Of a stretch of DNA of 64,000 bases, positions 1 to 8,579 are shown in pieces. A program made the translations under genes and the position numbers. This DNA is from Roseiconus nitratireducens (GTDB lineage Bacteria; Planctomycetota; Planctomycetia; Pirellulales; Pirellulaceae), in assembly GCF_008629675.1 (NCBI RefSeq), contig NZ_VWOX01000016.1, forward strand, positions 62,001-126,000, read 5' to 3'. Each line of letters begins with the position of its first letter. Within the stretch, counting starts at the first letter, position 1. Below the pieces are notes generated by a model. That model saw nothing but the letters and a program-made list of their open reading frames with translations, did no database searches and was not told the DNA's origin.

Positions 1-31
1 GGCAGAATGCCTACCGTAGGACAACCGATTC

Positions 32-463
32 GTGAAGTTCTCCGAGCAGATGATCGAGTTGGCGGTGCGTTTCAAAGCCGGTGGCGTTCCATGGACTCCC
101 GCGGCCGGTGATTACGTTCTCGACCGGGAGGGCATCGTCGATCGTGGATCGCCCTTTCAGCCAGGTGTCTACTTCGTGCTCAACTACGACCATTTCATGC
201 GATTGGCCGGCGGTGAGGACGCATTTCGCCGCCGGTTGGTGTGGTTGCCCACGTGGGAACAGTGCCGTGAGATTCTGCGTCAGAGCGGCATGACGGACGG
301 TCAGCTTCAAGCGGAGCTAGTCGAACGCAACGCAATCGCCGGCGGCACCGAGCGTTTGGCCGTCTACGAATTGATTGCGGACCGCTATCCGGTGGCTCCC
401 GGTTCTGCCACCGCGGGTTCAGGATTCTTTCAGCCTGTGAAAGACGGCCGCTCATCTTGCTGA
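32..463 (+). CDS. conserved hypothetical protein (planctomycete)
   Basis: A 143-residue soluble protein starting at GTG. It has no signal peptide or membrane segment. The first ~120 residues look like one folded domain rich in aromatic residues (AGDYVLDREG, FQPGVYFVLNYDHF, LVWLPTWEQC), followed by a low-complexity glycine/serine tail. I recognise this style of protein as a recurrent planctomycete hypothetical but know no function for it. The WLPTWEQCREILR segment may be a helix-turn-helix-like pair, which is speculative. The start sits only 31 bases into the window, so an upstream extension cannot be fully excluded, although a small CCTAC-C-GTAGG palindrome lies at 10-20. The downstream gene is 433 bases away, so it is probably monocistronic. 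Confidence 0.6.
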   Translation: MKFSEQMIELAVRFKAGGVPWTPAAGDYVLDREGIVDRGSPFQPGVYFVLNYDHFMRLAGGEDAFRRRLVWLPTWEQCREILRQSGMTDGQLQAELVERNAIAGGTERLAVYELIADRYPVAPGSATAGSGFFQPVKDGRSSC

Positions 464-896
464 GGCAGTGTGGCTGTCGCCGCTTCGCGGCTGGTGGTGT
501 CCGTGTAGCCGTTTCCGTCGGCTAAAGTCGACGGCAGGGGGCTGTCGGCGCTTTGCGACTGGGGGTCGGGGCGCCGAATTGGCGCAGCGGCATGGTCGTC
601 TGGTTGGCGGCGTAATCGATACGGTCCGGCAGATTACCGCAATCCTCGTCCGTTTCTAAGAACTCACGAAGGATCAGCGGCGTCCAAAAGGCTAGCAGCG
701 GATAAAAACCCCTAGGTTCGGGTCGGAAAGGTTACGAAACTTCTGGTCAGCTGAATCCCTGGCCGGGCGGAACGCACAACGTTTGACCCTGAACGGGATT
801 CGCACACCACCCGTTCGGTGGAATGTGCGATGGCCGCCATGTATAGTGATCCCCTGAACTCCCCTCGCTTCCCACCGCGACTGAATAGCCTCTGGA
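464..896. other. intergenic region
   Basis: No convincing gene is visible: the short frames here have no family resemblance and overlap each other. The stretch opens with a GC-rich segment containing the 21-bp repeat at 473-493 and ends in the probable promoter and leader of the GTPase operon that starts at 897. No terminator with a T-run and no operator is evident. Confidence 0.5.
473..493 (+). repeat. 21-bp dispersed repeat, copy 1
   Basis: GCTGTCGCCGCTTCGCGGCTG is identical to bases 50696-50716, in the same orientation and also intergenic. The flanks are similar on the left (TGAGGC-A/G-GT in both copies). The inner part, GCCGC-TTC-GCGGC, forms a small hairpin. It is probably a remnant of a dispersed palindromic element. 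Confidence 0.7.
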
Positions 897-2225
897 ATGC
901 TCAGCACGGCAAAGTCTCAATCGCTCACCCTGCTCAACAAGGTGACGTGTCCGCACTGTTGGCACGCCTACGCGCCCGAGGAGTCGTTGTGGATTTCGGA
1001 GCACCCGGATCTGTTGGGTGATGCGAAGCTGGGCTTCCAGCACGCCAAGCGTTTTCTCCCCAGCCGATTCAGCCCCCAGGGCGATGCGATCGACGAACTG
1101 GGACAGTATGCGACTCGGATGGCATGTCCGCGCTGCCATTTGCACGTCCCCCGGTCGATGTACCAGGTGCCCAGTTTATTTTTCAGCATCTTTGGCGCCC
1201 CCGCGTGCGGTAAGAGTTATTTTCTGACGTCGATGTCCTGGAAGTTGCGGCAGACGCTTCCGAAGCGTTTCGCGGTCTCGTTAAGCGACGTCGACGCGGC
1301 GACCAACTCGCGGATTCATGAATACGAAGAATTGCAATTCATGAACCCGGATCTGGACACGCCCGTCGCTTTGGCGAAGACCGAAGAACAGGGCGACATG
1401 TACGACACCGTGGACATGGGCGATCACAGCGTGTCGCTGCCGCGTCCGTTCATGTTCAATTTGCAGCCGCTATCCAGCCATCCCCGGTACAGTCGCAACC
1501 GAGAGATTTCCAAGCTGGTTTGTTTGTACGACAACGCGGGGGAAAGCTTTTTTCCCGGGGCGGATAAGACCGTCAATCCGGTCACGCGTCACTTGGCGTG
1601 TTCGAAGTGTCTGTTCTTCTGCTTCGATCCGACCCAGGACACGCGATTCCGGAGGGCCTGCGAGGGCAAGTCGGATGATCCCCAGATGGCGTCGCGGACG
1701 TCCAGGATGGCGCGTGAAACCACCGTCCGTCAGGACACGATTTTGTTGGAAGCGATCCAGCGGGTGCGGCGGCACGCGGGATTGCGTGACGATGAACTTC
1801 ATCAGCGACCATTGGTGATCATCGTGACGAAGTGGGACGCCTGGAAGAATCTGTTGCCGGACATTTCCAACGAGGAACCCTACCTGCCGGTGGAAGGATC
1901 GAAGCTGTGCCGCTTGGACAGCGCCCGAATCAAGAACGTTTCGGACAAGGTGGGTGAGTTGATGGCGGAGATCTGTCCTGAGATCGTTGCCGCCGCCGAA
2001 GGTTTCTCGACCAGTTTGACGTTCATCCCGGTCAGTGCCAGCGGCACCAGCCCGACCGTCGATCCGGCAACCGGTGCGTTGGGAATTCGGCCTCGTGACC
2101 TCCAGCCCTATTGGGTTGAAATCCCGATGCTGTTGGCGTTGCGCAATTGGGCAAGTGGATTGATCGGGGCGACTGACGGCGGGGCACTGCTGGAAGACGG
2201 TCGCTGGATGGTGGAAAAGCTGTAA
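897..2225 (+). CDS. zinc-ribbon P-loop GTPase (TRAFAC type, GTPase-associated conflict-type system)
   Basis: A 442-residue predicted GTPase. An N-terminal treble-clef or zinc-ribbon is suggested by CPHC (C18, C21) and CPRC (C77, C80). The G domain follows with a full motif set: G1 GAPACGKS at 100-107, G3 DNAG at 212-215, G4 TKWD at 311-314 (the NKxD variant) and a G5-like SAS at 380-382. A long insert of ~90 residues separates G3 from G4. No transmembrane segment is seen. It is the first gene of a four-gene run (897-8227) with gaps of 5-28 bases. Its partner is a GAP1-like protein, which matches the known co-occurrence of TRAFAC-type GTPases with GTPase-associated proteins in predicted conflict systems. 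The motifs are direct observations; the system assignment is family knowledge plus inference. Confidence 0.75.
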   Translation: MLSTAKSQSLTLLNKVTCPHCWHAYAPEESLWISEHPDLLGDAKLGFQHAKRFLPSRFSPQGDAIDELGQYATRMACPRCHLHVPRSMYQVPSLFFSIFGAPACGKSYFLTSMSWKLRQTLPKRFAVSLSDVDAATNSRIHEYEELQFMNPDLDTPVALAKTEEQGDMYDTVDMGDHSVSLPRPFMFNLQPLSSHPRYSRNREISKLVCLYDNAGESFFPGADKTVNPVTRHLACSKCLFFCFDPTQDTRFRRACEGKSDDPQMASRTSRMARETTVRQDTILLEAIQRVRRHAGLRDDELHQRPLVIIVTKWDAWKNLLPDISNEEPYLPVEGSKLCRLDSARIKNVSDKVGELMAEICPEIVAAAEGFSTSLTFIPVSASGTSPTVDPATGALGIRPRDLQPYWVEIPMLLALRNWASGLIGATDGGALLEDGRWMVEKL

Positions 2226-2253
2226 TTCCGGCGGACGGCGTGAAACGCGTTTG

Positions 2254-4428
2254 ATGAGTACCGAATTACTTTACACGTCTGCTCCCAAGGGGCTTCGCCA
2301 CGGCAGTCGTGGGTTTTGCACCGTGCTGACCACGTCGGGGATGCCGATCAACGTGATCGGAAAACTGGAGTCGATCTCCGGTTATCGGCATCTGTTTCCG
2401 CCGGACAGTCCGCGCGCCGGTGAGAATCCCGTCACCCAGGCCCACCAGCGGGTCAGCTTGGGCGGGCAACTCGTTTCGGTGATTTCACGCATCGCCGCCT
2501 ATGGCACCGACTACTCCGGACGGACCAACAAGCTGGCTCATCACGTGGCGTTGGATGCGTCGGAACTGCCCCAGGCGGGACCCGCCTGGTTGTTGCAACA
2601 GCCGACCGTGATGCGTTCGCAGTGGTACGGTCAATGCGAAACGCCGCCGACCGGACCTTCAATTCCTCGCGGCGACCAACCACCACGCATCTGTTCGTCC
2701 TGGAAGTCCGTGACCGGTGATGCCGGCTGGGGCGGCGTGGTTGCCGAAGCGTTTGCCGCCGACGCGGGCCAGCCGTTTTGGATCGTCTATTCGTTGGACC
2801 ACCAGGACCGCTTGTTGGAGATGATGGACGAATCGATCTCGCTGTTGCCACCGTCGCAACGTTGGCGAGCGACGTTCAACACGTTTGCGGTCAATGTGCC
2901 ACCCGACGTCGATTGTCGTGTTCGGATGGTACCGGCCGGAACCGAAGAGGCGCGGTTTGCAACCTCCGCCGGCAAGTGCGTCGACTTGACCCGAACCCAG
3001 TCCATCACGACTGCCTCGCAATGGGTCGAGCGGGCTCGTGGAAAGCTGCGCGGCGATGGCGTGTCGGTGGGAACGTCGACCGGGTTTTCCGCGGTCCAGG
3101 ATCCGGTCGACAGTGAAGGAGCGTCGGTGTGGTCGTCGTCGGAGGAATCGGCTTCGGGGCCACCGCCGACTCCTCAGCCACCGGCATTGCCCGACCAGCT
3201 GCGAAAGCATTCCGGCGGGCGTTTGTGGTGGTCTTCCTTGGCGGTGATTGTCGCCCTCCTGATGCTCTCCGGCATTTGGTGCCTGTCGCGTTACTGGGCC
3301 GGTTTGCCCCTGTTGCCTGGAGGTGCGTCAAAGCCGGCGGCCCCGCTCGCCGTCGCTCCGCCGGATGCCAGTGTTACCGAGCCGGTGGTGTCGGAAACCG
3401 AGGAACAACCGACGGTTCCGACTCAGCGGCTTGAGTTTCCTGTCCGTTACGATCAAAAGCAGATGCTCGGCTGGGTGCTGGGCAATCCGGACGCCGAGAC
3501 GCCGTTGCCCAGCCCGATCTCCTTGCGTGGTCGTTTGAATCTCCCCTCCACGTTGGGGCCGCGAGAGTCCGGCGAGACCGTTCAAGCATCGGTGGCCGAT
3601 CCGTCTCCTGTGTCGAACGCCCCCGGCGCACTGAACTCCGCGACGGCCTCGGACGGCGGTCAAGCCAGCTCGGACCGAGAGAATGCGCGACGGGATTCGG
3701 CCGCGACAACCGAGTCGGCTTTCAAGGCAACCCTGATCGCCTGGGGAGGCAAAGCGGTGCGCCTGCCGCCGGCGGAGTCCGTGCGGATCGAATCGACTTC
3801 CCTCGCCAACATTGTCGGCACGTTCCAGGTGCATCCGATCCCAGACGTTGATCCGGCACTGAGTGCCAGCACGCGTGTGTATTGGCGTCCGGAAGGTGAC
3901 GATTTGATTGCCATTTCCGGATTCGATTGGCATGCCGACGGCAATTCCAGCGGGGACGCCGCGAGTGGCGGCCAAGCGGCCGCTTACCGGACGGTCGGTC
4001 AGTCGCTGGCGAACCTGTCAGCGTTATTTGCATCGCTGCAGCAACAAAGTGCAGAATTGCCGTCATCGTTTCGCAGCATCGTCGCCCCTTTGGTACTGCG
4101 AGGCAATCGCGGTCGGGAATCGTTGGTTCGGTCTCTGTTGCGTTCGGCAGACGACATGGACGAGATTATCGACGAAGCGATGGCGGTGACCGATCAGATG
4201 CAGGCCGAGGTAGCGGGCCAAGCCGGACCGCTGAATAAGTCTCAGCAAGACGCGTTGTTGCGCGCCGTGTCGGACTGCGAGCGGATTGTTCGATCCGCAC
4301 AAGAATTGGAAGAAAGTTTTCATGTGCTGCAACAGGGCTGGACTGTCGACGTAGCCGATTTGCGCTTTCAAGACTCAGACGGCGACCTGATACGCCGTCT
4401 CCCGCTTCGATTTCATTTTTCCTGGTAA
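2254..4428 (+). CDS. GTPase-associated protein (GAP1-N2-like) with central transmembrane helix
   Basis: A 724-residue protein. A TTG directly precedes the ATG at 2254; I chose the ATG. Residues 1-260 resemble the N-terminal domain of GTPase-associated protein 1: a LLYTSAPKGL start, then GSRGFCTV, GYRHLF and TNKLAHHVAL. A proline-rich linker (GPPPTPQPPALP, ~302-313) leads to one transmembrane helix (~325-346), so the N-terminal domain is probably cytoplasmic. The C-terminal half is low-complexity, then a mostly helical domain ending in RLPLRFHFSW. It lies 28 bases after the GTPase gene and 8 bases before the next gene, so it is almost certainly co-transcribed. The domain call comes from remembered family features and should be tested by profile search. 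A role as regulator or membrane tether of the GTPase is inferred. Confidence 0.65.
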   Translation: MSTELLYTSAPKGLRHGSRGFCTVLTTSGMPINVIGKLESISGYRHLFPPDSPRAGENPVTQAHQRVSLGGQLVSVISRIAAYGTDYSGRTNKLAHHVALDASELPQAGPAWLLQQPTVMRSQWYGQCETPPTGPSIPRGDQPPRICSSWKSVTGDAGWGGVVAEAFAADAGQPFWIVYSLDHQDRLLEMMDESISLLPPSQRWRATFNTFAVNVPPDVDCRVRMVPAGTEEARFATSAGKCVDLTRTQSITTASQWVERARGKLRGDGVSVGTSTGFSAVQDPVDSEGASVWSSSEESASGPPPTPQPPALPDQLRKHSGGRLWWSSLAVIVALLMLSGIWCLSRYWAGLPLLPGGASKPAAPLAVAPPDASVTEPVVSETEEQPTVPTQRLEFPVRYDQKQMLGWVLGNPDAETPLPSPISLRGRLNLPSTLGPRESGETVQASVADPSPVSNAPGALNSATASDGGQASSDRENARRDSAATTESAFKATLIAWGGKAVRLPPAESVRIESTSLANIVGTFQVHPIPDVDPALSASTRVYWRPEGDDLIAISGFDWHADGNSSGDAASGGQAAAYRTVGQSLANLSALFASLQQQSAELPSSFRSIVAPLVLRGNRGRESLVRSLLRSADDMDEIIDEAMAVTDQMQAEVAGQAGPLNKSQQDALLRAVSDCERIVRSAQELEESFHVLQQGWTVDVADLRFQDSDGDLIRRLPLRFHFSW

Positions 4429-4436
4429 CGTTCACG

Positions 4437-7325
4437 ATGCCGACAACCGTAGACAAAATTCGAAGCGCTTTGGAGAAACGTGACGGGATCGCGGAAGAGG
4501 AAATGCGTCCGCTGGCGGAGTCCTACCGGTCGGAGGTCCAGGCGGTCAATCAGCGACTCGATGATGCCGTGATGTTGCTGCGAAAGGGGCTTCGGAGCGA
4601 AGCGATCCAACGCGTGGAGATGACGCCCAACGCCTTGGATGCCGCCGCCGATCTGGATTTCCCCGAATGGGATGATTGGAATGAGATCCTGCAATTCATG
4701 GGGATCCCACTGCCGCCGCGGTTGAACCACGAGTACGTCGCGCAAATCAATGAAGCGATCATCGAAAGTCTGCCGCTGGATGCCCTGTTGCGGCGCCATC
4801 GCCGGCTGGCCATCGCCAAGGCGCCGCTGTCAGCCCGTCTTCGAACGCTGCGACAGATCGCACGCGTCGATTCCAGTAATCGGGTCTGGAATGAAGATGT
4901 GGAGTCCTGGGAGAAGGTGCGGCTGCAGCAGATCGATGCAGAACTACGCAACGCGCTGGAGGATGAAGACGCACGCCGCCTGTACGACTTGCATCGCGAA
5001 CTGACGGGAGATTCCTGGCAGATCACACCGGCACCTCGGTTGATCGAGCAGAGTGCGTTTGCCGCCGAAGCCCACGTGCGTCAGAACCAGGAAGCGGAGC
5101 TGGGCAAGTTGGCGCCGCAGCTGAATCAAGCATTCCAGAATCGCGACGAGACCGCGGGGCGATCGCTGCGTTCCCAGTGGCAATCGATTCGATCCAAGTA
5201 CAGCGTGCCGGTACCAAGTCACTTGGAACAGAGCATCGCCCCGGCGATGAGTTGGCTGGAAGATCTGGATCGCCAGTCGGTCATGGAAAGTGAGCGACAG
5301 ATGGCGATCCAGCGGCTGGAAACCGCATTGGACGAGAATCACTCCATCTTGGACGTCAAGCAGGCGTTCGAGGAAGCATCCCGATTCACGCCCGGTGTCC
5401 CGGAGGATCTGGCTCAACGCGTGCACGACCGAACGCATGCGCCGGCCAAACATCGCCGGCGGAAGATGCAGTTGGTCGCGGGCGCGCTGGGGCTGCTGGC
5501 GGTCATCGGAATCGTCAGCGGGACGATGATGTTTCTCAAGTCCAGCAAGGAGCGTGACCGCAAAGACAAAGTCGCGCAGATGCAAGACTTCGTCGACAAA
5601 CAGCAATACGATGCTGCCCTGTCCTTTTTCGCTTCGCTGCAATCTGCCGATCCGGAGTTGGCTGCGGACTCGACCATGGTGGCATTGCACGCGACGGCAC
5701 AAAAAGCGATCGAGAAGCAAGATTACCGTCTGGAGCGGTTCGAGAAGTTGATGCGCCAGGCCAGCAGCGACGATCCAGCCCTGATCGATGAATCATTACT
5801 GCCCCAGTTGGAAGAACTGGCGGAAAGTGACGGAGAGCGGGCTCGGGTTGAGGATTTGAAACGTCGCAAAGAGCAGTACCTGAAGCTTGAATCGGAACGC
5901 CAGACCGATCAAATGTTGGGTAAGTTGGCCGAACTGCGAAACACCTTCAACCAGCTGCAATCGCGCGGCGGAACCCCCGCCAATCTGCAGGCACTACAAA
6001 ACCTGTTGACGTCGGTGGTACGACTTCCCAATCAATTCCCGCTGCGTGGCCAGGACGCGGTGGCCAAGCAGAGCGTGCTTCGCGATCAGGTGTCGTCGAC
6101 GCTGAATCGTTTGAAAGAAACCGGCATGATCGCCGAACAACGGGGTGAAGCCATCGGCGCTTTGGTGTCGGCCCGGACGTTGGACGTGTATGCCGACCTG
6201 CTTCGCGACTACTCCACGCGATCGGTCTCGCGGACCGGATTCATGGAGTTCGGAACGGTGTTGGACGAAGAATCACAGTGGCGAGATGTCGATCGCACCA
6301 ATGCCTGGTTGAAGGAATTGGAGCAGCGATTGAAAAGCGGCGTGTCGTCGGGCGAAGCCAACCAATTGATCGAATCGGCCCAGGAACTGAAACGGGCCAC
6401 GGAGCCCAATCCGGTGTTCCGGGCGATGCCCGATTTCACCGAAACGATGAAAGAGATCACCGGCAGAAGGCAGATCCTGGAGGATACGATGGCCCGGATT
6501 TCACGGCATCCGTTGGCCAAGGTGGTCACCCTGGCGGTGGACGATTCCTCCAGTCCGAACGGCAAGACGGCTTACTTTCTGTACGCCGACGATGCCGAAG
6601 CCAACGCCGATCGGTTTTCGCAGAGCGGCAGTTTGGGGTTGGAAGTGATCTCGGACGAATTGGGTGGCGTTCGCAATCGTCCCTTCAACGGTCCCCTTCC
6701 CAAAGTGTTGACCGAACCCATGGACACCATCGCCGACATCGTCAGCCAGAAGACAAAGCAGCGAATCAATTTCGATCAGTACTGGGAACGGACATTGATC
6801 CTGTTGGTCGCAGACGTTCGCAAACGCGACGACGTCGACGGTTTGTTCAAGGAATGGCTGATCGACCAACTGCTCGCGGCGGGCGTCCAGGGCAGTGAGC
6901 AGCTGAAATCGTTGATCCCGCAAACGATGCAGATACTGCGTCGGCGGACCGCCGCGCGTCAACGATGGTACGAGCCCCGCCCCTTCGATACGTCGCTGAA
7001 CGATCAATTGGACGCGATGTTGCGCGCGGAGATGCCGATCGCACTGCGTCGCTTGAGCGAGCCGCTAAGCCACTATCAAGCGGTCGCCTCCGAACGTTTG
7101 GAATGGATCGGCTTTCTCGCCAAATCCGCTTCGGGCCAGATCGAGTATCATTTGCGAGGTCCTTTGCCTGAGACGGATGGCAAACTGTATGTCGCCGCGC
7201 CGGCCGAATCGGCGGCCAATACGTCGATCGTTTCGGTCGGCGAATTGAATCAGGGCCATATCCGCCTGTCGCCCAATCCGGTCCATCAAGTGCCCGGACG
7301 CCCCATCTTCCTGTTCCCGAATTAA
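4437..7325 (+). CDS. large membrane-anchored coiled-coil protein of the GTPase operon
   Basis: A 962-residue protein of unknown family. Residues 1-340 are highly charged and helical, with repeated E/R/Q-rich segments that look like coiled coil or TPR-like helices. A single transmembrane helix at ~344-367 (LVAGALGLLAVIGIVSGTMM) is preceded by a basic stretch (KHRRRK), which suggests a cytoplasmic N-terminus. Residues 370-650 are again helical. The C-terminal ~300 residues look more globular, with KVVTLAVDD and KTAYFLYADD. No signal peptide, catalytic motif or metal site is recognisable. It begins 8 bases after the GAP1-like gene and ends 5 bases before the GYF gene, so it belongs to the same transcription unit. 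A scaffold bridging membrane and GTPase is a guess from architecture alone. Confidence 0.6.
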   Translation: MPTTVDKIRSALEKRDGIAEEEMRPLAESYRSEVQAVNQRLDDAVMLLRKGLRSEAIQRVEMTPNALDAAADLDFPEWDDWNEILQFMGIPLPPRLNHEYVAQINEAIIESLPLDALLRRHRRLAIAKAPLSARLRTLRQIARVDSSNRVWNEDVESWEKVRLQQIDAELRNALEDEDARRLYDLHRELTGDSWQITPAPRLIEQSAFAAEAHVRQNQEAELGKLAPQLNQAFQNRDETAGRSLRSQWQSIRSKYSVPVPSHLEQSIAPAMSWLEDLDRQSVMESERQMAIQRLETALDENHSILDVKQAFEEASRFTPGVPEDLAQRVHDRTHAPAKHRRRKMQLVAGALGLLAVIGIVSGTMMFLKSSKERDRKDKVAQMQDFVDKQQYDAALSFFASLQSADPELAADSTMVALHATAQKAIEKQDYRLERFEKLMRQASSDDPALIDESLLPQLEELAESDGERARVEDLKRRKEQYLKLESERQTDQMLGKLAELRNTFNQLQSRGGTPANLQALQNLLTSVVRLPNQFPLRGQDAVAKQSVLRDQVSSTLNRLKETGMIAEQRGEAIGALVSARTLDVYADLLRDYSTRSVSRTGFMEFGTVLDEESQWRDVDRTNAWLKELEQRLKSGVSSGEANQLIESAQELKRATEPNPVFRAMPDFTETMKEITGRRQILEDTMARISRHPLAKVVTLAVDDSSSPNGKTAYFLYADDAEANADRFSQSGSLGLEVISDELGGVRNRPFNGPLPKVLTEPMDTIADIVSQKTKQRINFDQYWERTLILLVADVRKRDDVDGLFKEWLIDQLLAAGVQGSEQLKSLIPQTMQILRRRTAARQRWYEPRPFDTSLNDQLDAMLRAEMPIALRRLSEPLSHYQAVASERLEWIGFLAKSASGQIEYHLRGPLPETDGKLYVAAPAESAANTSIVSVGELNQGHIRLSPNPVHQVPGRPIFLFPN

Positions 7326-7330
7326 ACGGT

Positions 7331-8227
7331 ATGACTCAGCTTGAACGTGTCTTTGTCCGATTTCGTGGCCGCACGATCGGTCCGTTCAGTCCGGAAAAGA
7401 TTCAGGAGATGGTGCGCCGAGGGCAGGTCACTCGCATGCATGAACTTTCCGGCGACGGTTTAAGCTGGATGAAGGCGGACCAGTTTGGGAGTTTCTTTCC
7501 CAGGGTCAGCTCCGTGCAATCGGGCGATCTGGCGGCGGAAGCTTCCAATGTCCCACCGGGAGGGCAGGGCGGAGGCGCCGCAGCGACCGCCAATGAAAAC
7601 GCGAGTGCCCAGTGGTACGCTCATGTCAACGGCGAAAAGCAGGGGCCCGTGTCGATGGATCAAATGCGTCTGTACGCCGAAGCGAAGATCCTGAAAAAGG
7701 ACTCGTTGGTCTGGAAGAACGGCATGGATGCGTGGAAGCCGGCTGTCGAAGTGTTGGGAGAACTGTTCGGGAAAACCGGCAAGGAGGGAATGGTTTCCTC
7801 CAGTGCGGGCGACGAAGCCGAAGCCGGCGGCATGACACCGATCACTGGTGAGCTTTCGTCTCAATACGCGGGGACGTTGATGTTGGGAATCGCGTTACTC
7901 GCCACCGGCGGCGTTCTGGTGATTGCTCAACTGTTCGCGCTCAGTCAGGGGACCGGCCCCACCAATGCGGATTACCTGGCCACGGCGGTGCGGGTCGCGT
8001 TGGGGCTTGTGCTGGGAATGGCAGGTGTGCTGGCTTTGCAGGTCGCGGCAAAAATCCAATCGCTACGAGAATATGCATCGCCGGCAGCAGCGCTGATGAC
8101 GGTGAAAACTGCCAGTCAGTTCTGGCTGTACGCCGGCGTGGGATTGATGGTCTACCTGGTGATCCTGGTGGTGGTGCTGGTGATTGCCCTGGCAACCAAC
8201 GTGGCCCTGTTGGACGTGCTCGTCTGA
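7331..8227 (+). CDS. tandem GYF_2 domain membrane protein
   Basis: A 298-residue protein with two GYF_2-type domains: residues ~4-55 (FVRFRGRTIGPFSPEKIQ, LSWMKADQF) and ~95-145 (WYAHVNGEKQGPVSMDQM, WKNGMDAWKPA). Both keep the GP-F/V-S and W-K hallmark positions. The C-terminal third has three or four hydrophobic helices (~176-200, 215-235, 260-298), anchoring the GYF pair in the cytoplasm. GYF domains bind proline-rich peptides. The GAP1-like protein in this operon has a proline-rich linker just before its membrane helix, a plausible ligand (inference). Start ATG is 5 bases after the preceding stop, so this is the last gene of the operon. The next gene is 352 bases downstream, past three hairpin repeats. 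Confidence 0.75.
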   Translation: MTQLERVFVRFRGRTIGPFSPEKIQEMVRRGQVTRMHELSGDGLSWMKADQFGSFFPRVSSVQSGDLAAEASNVPPGGQGGGAAATANENASAQWYAHVNGEKQGPVSMDQMRLYAEAKILKKDSLVWKNGMDAWKPAVEVLGELFGKTGKEGMVSSSAGDEAEAGGMTPITGELSSQYAGTLMLGIALLATGGVLVIAQLFALSQGTGPTNADYLATAVRVALGLVLGMAGVLALQVAAKIQSLREYASPAAALMTVKTASQFWLYAGVGLMVYLVILVVVLVIALATNVALLDVLV

Positions 8228-8243
8228 CCAACTGGCCTCCCCT

Positions 8244-8430
8244 GGTTCCAAGGCTCCGGCCTTGGAACCGGCTGTCCGGCAGGCTCCGCCTGCGCACCTT
8301 CGCATCGGGGCTGGCGGAGCCAGCGTGCAGTGCGTTCCCGGGCGGGAGCCCGGGAACGAGGGATGAGGCCAACGCCCCCCTGGTTCCAAGGCTCCGGCCT
8401 TGGAACCGGCTGCAATCCAGGCTCCGCCTG
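8244..8430. repeat. three two-hairpin palindromic repeats (GTTCC..GGAAC family)
   Basis: Three large hairpins with perfect 11-bp stems and 4-nt loops are visible: 8244-8269 (GGTTCCAAGGC, loop TCCG), 8333-8358 (CGTTCCCGGGC, loop GGGA) and 8382-8407 (same arm as the first). Each has a smaller companion hairpin: GCAGGC-TCC-GCCTGC at 8279-8293, GCTGGC-GGA-GCCAGC at 8310-8324 and CAGGC-TCC-GCCTG at 8418-8430. The middle unit is inverted relative to the others. The same two-hairpin unit recurs at 59824, 59982 and 60140. There is no T-run, so any role as the operon terminator is only possible. A further TGGGAA-GAT-TTCCCA hairpin lies at 8455-8469. Confidence 0.85.
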
Positions 8431-8579
8431 CCTTCGCCTCGGCAAAGTCTCAAGTGGGAAGATTTCCCAAAAGGAATCGCATTTTTCTGCACGGATGCAG
8501 CCGCGGAAGTGCACTAACAGGGTAGGCGGCCGGGACTCGGTTTTCGTCCCGCAATACACCCCCAATCCGCGCGGTTCCG

